A stretch of DNA of 64,000 bases from SXVE01 sp036388895 (GCA_036388895.1 DASVQY010000036.1:1-64000), one strand, 5' to 3'. Counted from the first letter of the stretch, positions 1-9,597 are shown. The notes: generated by a model from the letters alone, not told the origin. Translations and numbers: made by a program.

Positions 1-59
1 AATGTCGAATTTGTGCATCAAACTCACAAATATCTTTATTATTTACCGGTGAAATTCAT

Positions 60-1331
60 ATGAAAAAATTAACGGTTGTTTCGCTCTTAATTTTAGCGTT
101 TTGTTTGGTCGTTTCAGCGCAGTCGGGAAGAAGAGTAAAAACGGCTCCGGCACCGACTTCCGCTCCGCCGATTCAAATAACACAAGAAGTGCAAGCGGTC
201 GAGGAATCAAGCGGTTACTCGGAATCAGCGCCTAATGCTCCGCGAACAATTTCCGCGCGGACCGGCGGCAGTCAAAAATCAAAAAAAGAAACGAAAAGGA
301 AAACAAAAACTTCAACTCCGACCGCCGATGCGCAAAACACCGCTACAGCGAATTCCGATGAAGATATAGTTAAAGTTGAAACTAATCTGGTGACGATTCC
401 CGTTTCGGTTTACGACCGCAACGGTCTTTACATTCCAAATTTGCGGCAATCTGATTTCAAGATTTTCGAGGACGGCGTGGAGCAGGAAATCGCTTATTTC
501 GGAACGTTCGACAAGCCGTTTACAGTAATTTTGCTGATTGATGTCAGCCCTTCCACCGAGTATAAGATTGATGAAATTCAGCAGGCGGCAATCGCTTTCG
601 TTGACCAGCTAAAAACGCAGGACAGCGTAATGGTCATTCAATTCGACCAGAGCGTTAGTGTTTTAGCCGAAACGACCAACGACCGGCAGAAAATTTACAA
701 AGCTATTCGCCAAACCGGTTTCGGCGGCGGAACTTCGCTTTATGATGCCGTTGAAACTTCATTGGGCAAAAGACTCAGTAAAATCGAGGGGAAAAAAGCC
801 ATCGTTTTGTTCACCGACGGCGTTGACACAACTTCGAGCCGTGCGAGTTATGAAAGCACCGTGCGCGATGCTGAAGAATCGGAAGCGATGATTTTCCCGA
901 TTTATTACAATACTTTTCTCAGCAGTCGAGGCATCGGAACCGGCGGAGTTATGAGTACGCCGCCGACGCTTGGAATTCCGCCGATTCTGGGCGGCGGGCG
1001 CGGTGCAGGCACATCAAGCGCCGAATATTCACGAGGAAGAGCCTACTTGACTGAGTTAGCCGACGCGACGGGCGGGAGGGTTTTTCGCCCGGAATCAACG
1101 CCCGGAGGTTTAACCGCCGCATTTGAAGGAATCGCCGAGGAGCTTCGTCGTCAATACAGTATTGGATATTATCCTCAAAATGAAGGGGAACTCGGACAGC
1201 GCAAACAAATTAAGGTGAGAGTTAATCGCCCTAAATTGGTAATTCGCGCCCGCGACAGTTATATCGTCGGTGCGTTTGAAAATTCAGCAGCGTCAGCGAA
1301 TCAAAAGCAAAAATTTAATTTGACAAGATAG
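60..1331 (+). CDS. Secreted VWFA-related domain protein (acidobacterial type)
   Basis: Exported protein of 423 aa with an N-terminal signal peptide ending near AQS (residue 22). Residues 25-100 are a Pro/Ser/Thr/Lys-rich, probably disordered linker. A short beta region (about 103-150, with the pattern VxVxVxDxxG and LxxxDFxIFEDG) precedes a von Willebrand factor A domain at about 155-385. The MIDAS metal site is visible as D161-x-S163-x-S165, with T225 in GGGTS and D253 in FTDG. This arrangement matches the VWFA-related family that is expanded in Acidobacteria. Its role there is unknown, and metal-dependent protein binding at the cell surface or in the periplasm is inferred. The ATG follows GGTGA. 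Only 59 bases precede it, so its upstream neighbour is not visible. Confidence 0.9.
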   Translation: MKKLTVVSLLILAFCLVVSAQSGRRVKTAPAPTSAPPIQITQEVQAVEESSGYSESAPNAPRTISARTGGSQKSKKETKRKTKTSTPTADAQNTATANSDEDIVKVETNLVTIPVSVYDRNGLYIPNLRQSDFKIFEDGVEQEIAYFGTFDKPFTVILLIDVSPSTEYKIDEIQQAAIAFVDQLKTQDSVMVIQFDQSVSVLAETTNDRQKIYKAIRQTGFGGGTSLYDAVETSLGKRLSKIEGKKAIVLFTDGVDTTSSRASYESTVRDAEESEAMIFPIYYNTFLSSRGIGTGGVMSTPPTLGIPPILGGGRGAGTSSAEYSRGRAYLTELADATGGRVFRPESTPGGLTAAFEGIAEELRRQYSIGYYPQNEGELGQRKQIKVRVNRPKLVIRARDSYIVGAFENSAASANQKQKFNLTR

Positions 1332-1373
1332 AATTTTCCGGCAGGAAAAATTGTTAAATACATTGAAATTTGA

Positions 1374-1415
1374 GGCGAACGGGAAGATTCAAGTCTCAGA
1401 ATTATCCTGTTCGCC
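1374..1415. terminator. Stem-loop between convergent genes
   Basis: An 11-bp stem (GGCGAACGGGA at 1374-1384 with TCCTGTTCGCC at 1405-1415, one G-T pair) lies between the VWA gene and the convergent O-antigen ligase gene and overlaps the end of the latter. A second small hairpin lies at 1332-1352. A role in bidirectional termination is likely from position, but no long T tract follows the larger stem. Confidence 0.4.
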
Positions 1416-2687
1416 GAAACTAACTAATAATCCAATCAAAACCCATAAATGCCGCGCGTTTTCGTAAGAGCCTGCCAATCCTTGATACAGAAACGCGCTA
1501 ATGAAAGCAATTCCCAATCCGGCTCTAATGACTGAATTTGGATTCGTTCCGATTTCAAAAGGCAGAAAACGTCTGAGCAGAAAAATTTCAAGAAGCGTGA
1601 ACGCCGCAAAGCCGACGAATCCGTTTTGCACGATAACGTTTAAAAAAGTGTTGTGCGCGTCGGTTAAAAAATGCGGCTCGTCGGAAAGCGTCGTGTAATA
1701 CAAATCGGCGGCTTCGGCATCTAGACCTTTTCCGAAAACGGGATTTTCCGTGATATTGCCGACAGCCTGCTGCCATACGAGCACCCGCGATGCGGGTTCG
1801 ATTGTGTAGTTGATGACGGGCAATTGAAAATCCTGATCTGTATTTTCCGTGTCAGGATGAACGATTGTCGCTGCGAAAAAAACAATCGCCATTAATATTC
1901 CGATTATTATTGAAACGGAGCCGAAACGATTTTTTCCAGTTTTTCTGAATTTAATCCAATTCCACAATCCCTGCGCGAGAAACATTCCGCCGATGCCGGG
2001 CGAAAATGTGAAAAGCGCCGCGAACCAGATTCCAGCTTGCATAAATATTGACGCAGTTTTTTTCAGCCAGCCGAAATAATCGGCAATCAAAGTCAGCATC
2101 AAACTGACGTTCAAATAATTGCAAGCCATATTCGCGTTATAAAACGATGCCTGCAAACGCGGAAAATTCCCCGCCGGCAAGGAACCAAACTGAAAAAGCG
2201 CGAAATTTTCCTCGCGCGTTTTGTAACCGGCGTAAAATAAGGCAAAACCGATCAGCGAAGCGGCGACGGTCGCAATCGTTCCGACAGACCAGGCTCCGAA
2301 AACACGACGCAAATCCTTCAAATTACGCACGACGTTAAAAGTCAAAACCGCCAGCGTAAGCAGATAAAACTCGCCTGCCAGTTTTTTCGCGCTGCGCCCA
2401 AAATCTGTTGAAAAAACAGTCGAAATTATCATTGCCCCCGCGTATAACAATAGAAACAGATAGAAACGACTGTATCGGAAACTTGTTTTTCCGCGCAGCA
2501 AAGCGATCAGCCAAACCGCAAAAACCGTTAAAAAAATAAAATCCGTCGCCGGAATCGGTGTATTGAAAATCGCCAAACTAAACGGGTTTACAAGCGGCAG
2601 AGAGACGACGAGAGCCAAAAACAGCCACCTGAGCAGGATGAGGTTTCCGATTGTTTTTTCCGAGTTTTGTTCGATTGTTTCGCTCAA
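1389..2687 (-). CDS. O-antigen ligase / polymerase family membrane protein
   Basis: Polytopic membrane protein of 432 aa with about 10-11 hydrophobic segments spread over the whole length and a periplasmic loop at about 275-340. That loop carries a pattern seen in the Wzy_C/WaaL superfamily (GKGLDAE, then DAHNTFLNVIVQNGFVG near 338-358). Family members join or polymerise O-antigen or other surface polysaccharides on the periplasmic side of the inner membrane. No glycosyltransferase genes lie nearby, so the substrate cannot be assigned. The start is TTG with no clear Shine-Dalgarno sequence. No ATG occurs before the first membrane segment, so TTG is the best choice. Confidence 0.8.
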   Translation of the reverse strand: MSETIEQNSEKTIGNLILLRWLFLALVVSLPLVNPFSLAIFNTPIPATDFIFLTVFAVWLIALLRGKTSFRYSRFYLFLLLYAGAMIISTVFSTDFGRSAKKLAGEFYLLTLAVLTFNVVRNLKDLRRVFGAWSVGTIATVAASLIGFALFYAGYKTREENFALFQFGSLPAGNFPRLQASFYNANMACNYLNVSLMLTLIADYFGWLKKTASIFMQAGIWFAALFTFSPGIGGMFLAQGLWNWIKFRKTGKNRFGSVSIIIGILMAIVFFAATIVHPDTENTDQDFQLPVINYTIEPASRVLVWQQAVGNITENPVFGKGLDAEAADLYYTTLSDEPHFLTDAHNTFLNVIVQNGFVGFAAFTLLEIFLLRRFLPFEIGTNPNSVIRAGLGIAFISAFLYQGLAGSYENARHLWVLIGLLVSFGEQDNSET

Positions 2688-2731
2688 AGAAATTAATGTT
2701 ATTTAAAGCAAGAAGCGTTATTCAAAAAAAT

Positions 2732-4261
2732 CTAAGGCTTTTCAACGTCTTTGATTACGGCATCTTTCACTTCTGTATTAAATTTTCGGTAATTGTATGA
2801 TTTGACGACTTGATTCAAATCTATTCCTTTGACCAGAAATACCTTGACCGATAAATTTATATCCGCGACGGACGGAAGCCAAATTTCATCGTTGACGCGC
2901 TCTTGTTCGAACGTAAACGATGCACCTTTTTTGAGTTTCGCCAAAACTCCTCCGCCGACTTTGAAACTGTCCACCAGAACAGCTTCGATTCGCGCGACCT
3001 GTTTGTCCTTTTCGTCAATCCACATTACGCCCGCCATTTTTCCGAAGAATTTCAGAAAACTTTTGGCGTTTTTGTAATCGAAATTCGGATTAGGCTCAAA
3101 ATCGAAAACAATTACATCGCGGTCGCGAAATCTTTCGCGGCGCGGATTTACAAGCAGTGAAGCGCGCAGAATTTCGGCAATCGAAACGCGGCGACTATTC
3201 TCTTCCGTTTCGGCATCTTTGCCTTGCGCAGCGATTTTTGCTTCTTGTTTAGCAACTCTCCTTTCGATTTCCGCAACTCGTTTCTGTACTTCCTTATCTT
3301 CGTTTTCCTGTTCTTTTTCGCTTAAAGGTTTGTTGTTTTTTTCGATAAGGCGACGAATGCGATAGCCTTTATAAAACGAAAGCTGAATTGTTTCCGATTC
3401 GGTTTCGCGCAAAATTCCGTCTTTACCCGGTTCGCGGCGAATGATTTTCTGCACGTATGAATATGTGTCGAGAATGTTTTCGACTTTATCTTCATTCGCC
3501 TGAAGCTCCTGCAAAAGACGCGGAATTTCCGGCAGCGGCTGATCGAAAATGACCGGAAAATCAAATTCGGTTTTGGCTATCTGCGGATTGATTTTCACTT
3601 CATTGAGCCTGATTTCAAAAGAATTTTCGCCGTCATTTATCTTCGTTAAAAACGGAAATTTAACGTTATTAATTGTTCGATAATCGTTGTAATCAAAAGT
3701 TCTTTGATTTTCTCCGGCGGGAAATTCTTCACGAACCGGCAAATTTGTCGCCGCATCGAAATACAATTTGATCGTCACGCCCTTCGCTGTCGTCAAAAGC
3801 AAGACGTTCGCTTTCGCGCCGTTTAAATTCGTCTGTCCGCCGGACGCGATTTTTGACTTTTCCTGTTTGTAATTGAGCCACAACGAGTTTCTGTAAATAG
3901 ATTCGGCTTGAAAATCGCGACTTTCGTTTCCGGTTAAAGTTCCCAATCCCGAGCGCGATTCGCGCACCCAGCCGGACTTTCCGTTAAACCCTTTTTCGTA
4001 TTCAAATCCGGCTAAATCATAGCTTATATTGTAGTAATTCGGTTCGGACGCTTGCTCCGCGAATTTCCCTTCAGCGCCGTCGGTCATCCGCTTTATCGTT
4101 CCGCTTTTGCGCCAGGAATTAACGGATTGCAGATTTTTTGCTCCGCCGACGGCTTTTTCCGCTAATTTTAAGATTTTAGACGGTGACTGTCCCGGTGTTG
4201 CAAACGAAAAAACAGCGATAAATATAAAAGATAAAAAATGTAATTTGTTTTTCATAAACAT
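2732..4261 (-). CDS. Exported protein with LolA-like beta domains, function unknown
   Basis: Protein of 509 aa with a signal peptide (hydrophobic stretch, cleavage near TPGQS at about residue 25). The first half (about 30-245) has the alternating pattern of the LolA/outer-membrane-lipoprotein-sorting fold (FDAATNLPVREEF, then YNDYRTINNVKFPF). The second half (about 265-500) looks like a second beta-rich domain with a charged helical insert near 310-350 (Lys/Glu rich). It is probably periplasmic or on the outer membrane. The gene runs in the same direction as the O-antigen ligase gene 44 bases downstream. Two ATGs (4261 and 4255) lie at the start and neither has a strong ribosome site. The function is not known. 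Confidence 0.7.
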   Translation of the reverse strand: MFMKNKLHFLSFIFIAVFSFATPGQSPSKILKLAEKAVGGAKNLQSVNSWRKSGTIKRMTDGAEGKFAEQASEPNYYNISYDLAGFEYEKGFNGKSGWVRESRSGLGTLTGNESRDFQAESIYRNSLWLNYKQEKSKIASGGQTNLNGAKANVLLLTTAKGVTIKLYFDAATNLPVREEFPAGENQRTFDYNDYRTINNVKFPFLTKINDGENSFEIRLNEVKINPQIAKTEFDFPVIFDQPLPEIPRLLQELQANEDKVENILDTYSYVQKIIRREPGKDGILRETESETIQLSFYKGYRIRRLIEKNNKPLSEKEQENEDKEVQKRVAEIERRVAKQEAKIAAQGKDAETEENSRRVSIAEILRASLLVNPRRERFRDRDVIVFDFEPNPNFDYKNAKSFLKFFGKMAGVMWIDEKDKQVARIEAVLVDSFKVGGGVLAKLKKGASFTFEQERVNDEIWLPSVADINLSVKVFLVKGIDLNQVVKSYNYRKFNTEVKDAVIKDVEKP

Positions 4262-4441
4262 AAACTAGAAGTAAGATTTTTATCGGGGAGCAAAATCGTT
4301 CCGTCCGCTTTTTAACGCGTCTGCAATCAAAACAGTTTCAATTACCTGTTGACGTGCTTGGTTCAAAGACTTTTATTCGACCCGGCAAAGTACAACTCGC
4401 TCTGAATGAAAGAAAACGCTCTGGACAACCTTTTATAATTT

Positions 4442-5263
4442 TCACTTTACAGTCGCTTTTTCCTCGGTTTTTACGCTTTGAGGAAATAAAAACAACCCGA
4501 TTAAATAAAGCGCCAGCGTAAAAAATTGAATATAACCCGTTCCGGCGGAAAATCTCGGTAAATCGAGAAGCCACGTAAAAGTTTCCTGCGCCGGATTTTC
4601 CCATAACGCTTTCAGCCAATTTTCGCTCGTCGGCGCAGTCAAATTAGCCAGAATTAAATATTTCGTGACAAAGGCAAAAGCAAACAGCGCGCCGAGGCTT
4701 TTCAACAACTTTAAAGTGTCGAATTCGGCGAAAAGATTATTCCAGAGCGTCCAGAAAAAGCAGAAAGCGACGATCCAGAATGGCAGACCGCGTTCGGGTA
4801 AAAGCGAGTTGAAAATTTGCGTCGAGGCGGCAAAAAGAGTGAACAAAACAAGCGCGTTTGCCAGATTTGCCGTAAATGTCCTTTCTTCGGAAAACCATTC
4901 GCCGATCCGAATCAAACTCGCCCGAAAAAATAAAACCAGCAGAATCGCCGCGAAAATCAAGCAAATCAAAGCGGGTCTTAAAAATAAAAAATCGTTTTCC
5001 GGCACGCTCAGACGCAATCCGCCGAGAAACGTCACAGTCAAAAAAATAAACGGTAAGATAAGATATATCGTTTGATTTACGCTTTTTGATTTCTGATTTT
5101 CAATCTGAATTTCGATTCTTTTTTTTCGTTTCGGCGAAAGTACCGTTTTTACTTCGTCTAAATCTTCGATTTTTTCGCCGGCGGAAGTTTCCAACAATTC
5201 GCCTTCCACGATTAAATCGCTGGAGACGTTTAGCTTTTCCTTTATTTTTCCGGCTTCTTCCAT
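4442..5263 (-). CDS. Integral membrane protein of unknown function
   Basis: Protein of 273 aa. A charged cytosolic N-terminus of about 65 residues (Glu/Lys rich) is followed by about seven hydrophobic segments between residues 67 and 262. I recognise no family motif. It lies 29 bases downstream of the minus-strand gene ending at 5293, so the two are probably co-transcribed. The ATG at 5263 follows AAGTTCTTAA-like sequence rather than a clear ribosome site. Confidence 0.65.
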   Translation of the reverse strand: MEEAGKIKEKLNVSSDLIVEGELLETSAGEKIEDLDEVKTVLSPKRKKRIEIQIENQKSKSVNQTIYLILPFIFLTVTFLGGLRLSVPENDFLFLRPALICLIFAAILLVLFFRASLIRIGEWFSEERTFTANLANALVLFTLFAASTQIFNSLLPERGLPFWIVAFCFFWTLWNNLFAEFDTLKLLKSLGALFAFAFVTKYLILANLTAPTSENWLKALWENPAQETFTWLLDLPRFSAGTGYIQFFTLALYLIGLFLFPQSVKTEEKATVK

Positions 5264-5292
5264 TTTTAAGTTCTTAATCTTTTTTCTGCTTT

Positions 5293-5820
5293 TTATTTTC
5301 TCTCTCTCGCGAGCCGAAACGGATTGAAGTCGCCCGCCGTTACTTTCAAACCTTCTTCAAACTCATTTTTTAGCTCGACCGGTGTTTTCAGTTGAAGATT
5401 GGGGTCGTCAGATTTGAAATTATTGTCAAGCTGTATTACCCGATTCGTTTGTTCCAATCCTTGCCGGAAAAGCGCGTCGTCGTTGGATAGTCTGCCGAAA
5501 CCCTGTCTATAAAAACTGTAAGCGATATAAAATTGGGTTTGCGCGTCCCGGCGCTGCGGGTCGGCTTTTTCAAAGTTATCCCGGGCGACAACAAAATTAT
5601 CCTGTCGAAAAGCCTGCAATCCCTGTTCGAATTTTTCTTTATCAATTTCATAAGTTCCGATTACAATCTGCCCTTTCGTCGTCGCATTTTCAATCGTCGT
5701 TTTAGCTTTGACCGAAACTTCTTCCAAATTTTTCGGTTCAGCCCAGTAAATCCACACGATAAAAGCGCCGTAAATAACAGTTAAAATGATTCCAGAAATT
5801 TGGATATACTTTTCTTTCAT
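5293..5820 (-). CDS. Membrane-anchored TPR-like protein, unknown function
   Basis: Predicted protein of 175 aa when started at the ATG at 5820. A further upstream start at 5862 would add 14 residues that do not look like a signal sequence. One membrane helix (about residues 7-24) is followed by an extracytoplasmic helical region. That region carries a tetratricopeptide-like pattern at about 65-130 (FEQGLQAFRQDNFVVARDNF, then AQTQFYIAYSFYRQG). The protein is probably a small scaffold on the periplasmic side. It likely forms a two-gene unit with the membrane protein downstream (stop to start 29 bases). Confidence 0.65.
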   Translation of the reverse strand: MKEKYIQISGIILTVIYGAFIVWIYWAEPKNLEEVSVKAKTTIENATTKGQIVIGTYEIDKEKFEQGLQAFRQDNFVVARDNFEKADPQRRDAQTQFYIAYSFYRQGFGRLSNDDALFRQGLEQTNRVIQLDNNFKSDDPNLQLKTPVELKNEFEEGLKVTAGDFNPFRLARERK

Positions 5821-5829
5821 TGCTATAAT
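5800..5829 (+). promoter_or_regulatory. Candidate sigma-70-type promoter for the amidohydrolase gene
   Basis: TTGGAT at 5800-5805, an 18-base spacer and a perfect TATAAT at 5824-5829 lie 43 bases upstream of the ATG at 5872. The promoter overlaps the start of the divergent minus-strand gene. This is pattern matching only. Confidence 0.4.
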
Positions 5830-5871
5830 CGGTCTGTTTCCAAGAATACACAATTTCCCCAATAAATTCAG

Positions 5872-7539
5872 ATGAACAATTTTGTAAAAATATTTGCTTG
5901 CTTGGCGATTCTTTTTATTTTTCCGGCTTTTATCGCCGCCCAGAATTTAACCGCTGATATGATCATCGTTAACGCGAAAGTTCGCACGATGGACAACGCG
6001 AAACCGCAAGCCGAAGCGATTGCCGTGATGGGCAATAAAATCATTGCAGTCGGAACAAATGCGGAAATCCGCGCGTTAACCGGCGCAAACACGAAAGTAA
6101 TTGATGCGAAAGGCAAACTTGCGGTTCCGGGATTTAACGACAGTCACGTTCATTTTCTGGAAGGCGGTTATCAGCTTTCGTCAGTTGATTTGCGCGACGC
6201 GAAATCGCCCGAGGAATTCGTCAGAAGAATCAAGGAATTCGCCGCCAAATTGCCGAAAGGTCGCTGGATTTTAGGCGGAAAATGGGATCACGAAAATTGG
6301 ACGCCGAACAATCTGCCGACCGCCGCTCTGATTGACGCCGCGACGCCGAATAATCCTGTTTTTATTGACCGTCTAGACGGGCATATGGCGCTGGCGAACA
6401 GTCTGGCGCTGAAAATGGCGGGCGTTGACAAAAATACAAAGGATGTTGCGGGCGGCGAAATCGTTCGTGACGCTCAGGGAAATCCGACCGGAGTTTTGAA
6501 GGACGCGGCGATGAATTACGTCGGCAAGGTTATTCCTGCCTTCTCATTCGCCGAAAAATTGGAACAGGCGCAAGCCGCCAGCGAATACGCTTCTAGTCTC
6601 GGCGTGACGAGCGTGCAGGATATGTCAGCCGGAACCGACGTTGCGGTTTATCAGGAACTCGCCCGACAGGGAAAATTAAAAACCAGAATTTACGGCTGCT
6701 CGCCGCTTTCCGATTATTCGCGCTGGGAAAAAACCGGCGTTTTTCGCGCTTTCGGCAACGATTGGATTCGCGTCGGCTGTCTGAAGGGTTATTCGGACGG
6801 CAGCCTCGGTTCGACGACCGCCTGGTTTTTCGCGCCGTATTTAGACGCGCCGAACACATCGGGCTTGGCTTCGGACGAAATTCCGATGATGCACGATAAC
6901 GTAAAAAATGCTGACAAAGCCGGTTTGCAGGTAAATATTCACGCAATCGGCGACAAGGCGAACGATACGGTTTTGTCGGTTTACGAAAAGGTTTCACAGG
7001 AAAATGGCGCCCGAGACCGGCGCTTTCGCATCGAACACGCGCAGCATTTGCGAATGGAAGACATCAAGCGTTTCGGAAGTTTGAAGGTTATTGCTTCAAT
7101 GCAGCCGTTTCACCTCGCCGACGACGGGCGCTGGGCGCACAAACGACTCGATGAAGCGCGTTTAAAAGGAACTTACGCTTTTCGTTCGCTGCTCGATTCG
7201 GGTGCGACGCTGGCTTTCGGCACGGATTGGTATGTCGCGCCGCTCAATCCGATGTTCGGCATTCAAGCGGCTGTCACGCGGCAAACTTTAGACGGGAAAA
7301 ATCCGAACGGCTGGATTCCCGAACAAAAAATCTCAATCGAAGAAACCGTCCGGGCTTACACGATGGGTTCAGCCTTCGCCGAATTTCAGGAAAAATCGAA
7401 GGGTTCGATTTCAGTCGGGAAGCTCGCCGATTTCGTTGTTCTATCTGACGATATATTTACGATCAATCCGAACGACATTAACAAAACAAAAGTTTTAATG
7501 ACAGTCGTAGACGGAAAAGTAGTCTACGAAGGTAAATAA
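5872..7539 (+). CDS. Exported amidohydrolase (YtcJ-like, Amidohydrolase_3)
   Basis: Metal-dependent hydrolase of 555 aa with a signal peptide (cleavage near IAAQN, residue 25). Members of this family hydrolyse amide or related bonds using a TIM barrel, and the substrate is usually unknown. Visible metal-site motifs are GFNDSHVHF near residue 91 (the HxH pair), SDGSLGSTTAWF near 312, VNIHAIGD near 353, EHAQHL near 387 and FGTDWYV near 449. The length is usual for the YtcJ group. The C-terminus (IxVGKLADFVVLSDD) returns to the small beta domain typical of amidohydrolases. The DUF4920 gene starts 16 bases after its stop. Confidence 0.85.
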   Translation: MNNFVKIFACLAILFIFPAFIAAQNLTADMIIVNAKVRTMDNAKPQAEAIAVMGNKIIAVGTNAEIRALTGANTKVIDAKGKLAVPGFNDSHVHFLEGGYQLSSVDLRDAKSPEEFVRRIKEFAAKLPKGRWILGGKWDHENWTPNNLPTAALIDAATPNNPVFIDRLDGHMALANSLALKMAGVDKNTKDVAGGEIVRDAQGNPTGVLKDAAMNYVGKVIPAFSFAEKLEQAQAASEYASSLGVTSVQDMSAGTDVAVYQELARQGKLKTRIYGCSPLSDYSRWEKTGVFRAFGNDWIRVGCLKGYSDGSLGSTTAWFFAPYLDAPNTSGLASDEIPMMHDNVKNADKAGLQVNIHAIGDKANDTVLSVYEKVSQENGARDRRFRIEHAQHLRMEDIKRFGSLKVIASMQPFHLADDGRWAHKRLDEARLKGTYAFRSLLDSGATLAFGTDWYVAPLNPMFGIQAAVTRQTLDGKNPNGWIPEQKISIEETVRAYTMGSAFAEFQEKSKGSISVGKLADFVVLSDDIFTINPNDINKTKVLMTVVDGKVVYEGK

Positions 7540-7555
7540 TGAGGAGAATATAATA

Positions 7556-8080
7556 ATGAAAAAATTTTTAGGTTTGATGATTTTAATTTCGGCTTTTTCA
7601 ATCTTATCTTTCGGTCAGGAAAATATGGAAAAAGCTAAACCGACTGAAAAAGATAAAACCGAAGCGATTCCATCGAGCGGCTTTATGAAACGGGGCGCGC
7701 CGCTCGGCAACTCTAAAAAGGTTTCGCTCGCTAAAGTTTTGGAAAATCCAAACGATTATGCCGAAAAAACGGTGCGCGTCGAAGGCGTCATTGTTCGTTC
7801 GTGCAAAATGGAAGGCTGCTGGATGGAACTTGCGCCAGCAAAAGATGCGAAATCCGTTCGCGTTAAAATGAAAGATCACGGATTTTTCATTCCGCTCAAT
7901 TCAGCCGGAGCAATGGCGAAAGCCGAAGGCGTTTTCTCTGTGAAAACTTTAAGCAAAGCCGAAGTTGACCATTTAATTAACGATGACGGCGCGAAGTTCG
8001 ATAAAAGAAATGCCGACGGTTCGGTGACTGAAATTTCATTTGAAGCGACAGGAGTTGAATTGAGGAAAAAAGCAGAATAA
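7556..8080 (+). CDS. Exported DUF4920 domain protein
   Basis: Small exported protein of 174 aa with a signal peptide ending near SFGQE (residue 21). Residues about 48-170 show the DUF4920 pattern: VSLAKVLENPNDYAEKTVRVEG, then the cysteine pair in RSCKMEGCWMEL and the DHGFFIPL stretch. The fold is thought to be OB-like, and the two Cys could bind metal or form a disulfide, though this has not been shown. A strong ribosome site (GAGGAG) precedes the ATG. It is probably co-transcribed with the amidohydrolase and is followed by a clear terminator. Confidence 0.8.
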   Translation: MKKFLGLMILISAFSILSFGQENMEKAKPTEKDKTEAIPSSGFMKRGAPLGNSKKVSLAKVLENPNDYAEKTVRVEGVIVRSCKMEGCWMELAPAKDAKSVRVKMKDHGFFIPLNSAGAMAKAEGVFSVKTLSKAEVDHLINDDGAKFDKRNADGSVTEISFEATGVELRKKAE

Positions 8081-8098
8081 TTCTTTGCTAAACAATAA

Positions 8099-8127
8099 AA
8101 AAAGGCGGAATTAACCGCCTTTTTTTA
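8099..8127. terminator. Bidirectional intrinsic terminator
   Basis: Stem AAAGGCGG (8101-8108), loop AATTAA, stem CCGCCTTT (8115-8122), with A-rich sequence before and T-rich sequence after. It lies between two convergent genes and can work on both strands. Confidence 0.85.
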
Positions 8128-8145
8128 TTTAGTTGTGAAATTCAA

Positions 8146-9597
8146 TTATATTTTTGCCGAATCAACGACAGCCTGCGCGAGTTGTTCAATCAACGGCGTG
8201 ATAATGTCTTGACCGTTTGATTTGGCTTTGTTTTTGTATTGTTTGGTCAAAACCGCCGCGCCGTTCGTTTGGTTTAATTTAACGTCGAGCGTGATTTCGT
8301 CTTTCGATTTAACGTTCGCCGCAACTGTTCCGGCTGAAATAATCGCGTGTGTCGCGACGTTTGCGGCAACATTCCCGGCAACGCTTCCGGTATGCCCCAA
8401 GCCGACGCTCCCGACTGCCGGAGCGATGACCGAGCTGAACATTCCGCCGAAGCCGCCTCCGCCGCCTTTTTTGTGCGAAACATTTGCGTAAAGAACGAAG
8501 TCGCATTCTTTCGTTTTAGCTTCATTGTCAATCAATCCGGCTAATTTAGCTTCCAAGGGAACAAGCTCGATTTTTGTTCCTTTCAGGTAATCGCCCAAAG
8601 TATTTTGAACAGCCGCCGATAAATCGTCCGGAGAAATGCCTTCGCCGACCGCACCCGTTTTCACTGAAACACCGATGCGAACGACGCCCGGCTGTTTTGC
8701 TCCGACCGTAGAAGTCGTTTCGGCTTGCGATTTTGAAGGAATTTTCATTCCCGAATTCGCGCCGGAATTCGATGCTTTTGCGCTGCCGGAAAAATCCGAA
8801 TCCGAATTGTTTTTCGCGATGCCGTAAAACTCGGAAGAATCAGAAACTTCGCGGTAATCTTTCGGAACCTCAAAAAGCGCAACCTCGAGCGGCGCTTTGG
8901 AAATCTCGATGACTTCGTTAATCATCGTGAAGCTTTCTTTGCCGTCTTTATCAAACATCGTCATTTTTTCGTAAACCGGATAACCGCGTTTTACCGCGCC
9001 GACCTGTTTCATTACGTGTTTGTCCTGGCAGCCTCCCGATTTTTCGGCACCGTAACCGCGAAAGCTGTAATTCATATCGCAATCGAGCGCGAATTCGGCA
9101 TCAATATACCAGCCGTCCATAACCATTTTGCTGTTGTAAGGGTTACACGCGTCGGGCGAAGAAACCGATTCCATTGTTACAATCAAATGTTTTGCCGTGT
9201 AGCCGAACATCTGCTTGCGCTCGCCTGTATCTTTGGTCGTGTAAGTCGTCGTAATCGTTCCGCCCGAGCTAACGACGCTTTCGGTTTTTGTTGTAGTTTT
9301 TGCCGGAGTGGTTTTCGTCGCCGCCGGTTCATTCACATCAAACAAACTGACCATAAAGGTTTTCGTCTGCGGATTCATTGTCACTGACCGGCGCAAATCA
9401 CACTGCATAATACTGACGGTTTCGTTTCCGCCCATTTTTTGCTCGCTGCGCTGACGTTTCCCTTTTATAAAAGATGTTGATTCATAAGTTTGACCGCTCA
9501 TCGTCTGGCGGGTTTTGATTTTGACATCGGCAAAAGCCGTCTGAGTTAAAACTAAGGTAAGTAGTAAGAATGCGTATTTATAGATATTGTTTTTCAT
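8146..9597 (-). CDS. Exported two-part protein (DUF4412-like N-terminus, Gly-rich hydrophobic C-terminus)
   Basis: Predicted protein of 483 aa. The ATG at 9597 has GGAG seven bases upstream and gives a proper signal peptide (ending near AFAD). A TTG at 9609 is less likely. Residues about 25-245 form a beta-rich domain (repeated MxxF/MxxW strands, cysteines in MQCDLR, DACNP, LDCDM and GGCQD) resembling DUF4412-type periplasmic proteins. Residues 300-483 resemble a second domain with a Gly-rich segment (GGGGGFGGM) followed by a small-residue hydrophobic stretch at about 385-430 that could insert in or pack against a membrane. It is divergent from the ECF sigma factor gene. The function is unknown. 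Confidence 0.7.
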   Translation of the reverse strand: MKNNIYKYAFLLLTLVLTQTAFADVKIKTRQTMSGQTYESTSFIKGKRQRSEQKMGGNETVSIMQCDLRRSVTMNPQTKTFMVSLFDVNEPAATKTTPAKTTTKTESVVSSGGTITTTYTTKDTGERKQMFGYTAKHLIVTMESVSSPDACNPYNSKMVMDGWYIDAEFALDCDMNYSFRGYGAEKSGGCQDKHVMKQVGAVKRGYPVYEKMTMFDKDGKESFTMINEVIEISKAPLEVALFEVPKDYREVSDSSEFYGIAKNNSDSDFSGSAKASNSGANSGMKIPSKSQAETTSTVGAKQPGVVRIGVSVKTGAVGEGISPDDLSAAVQNTLGDYLKGTKIELVPLEAKLAGLIDNEAKTKECDFVLYANVSHKKGGGGGFGGMFSSVIAPAVGSVGLGHTGSVAGNVAANVATHAIISAGTVAANVKSKDEITLDVKLNQTNGAAVLTKQYKNKAKSNGQDIITPLIEQLAQAVVDSAKI

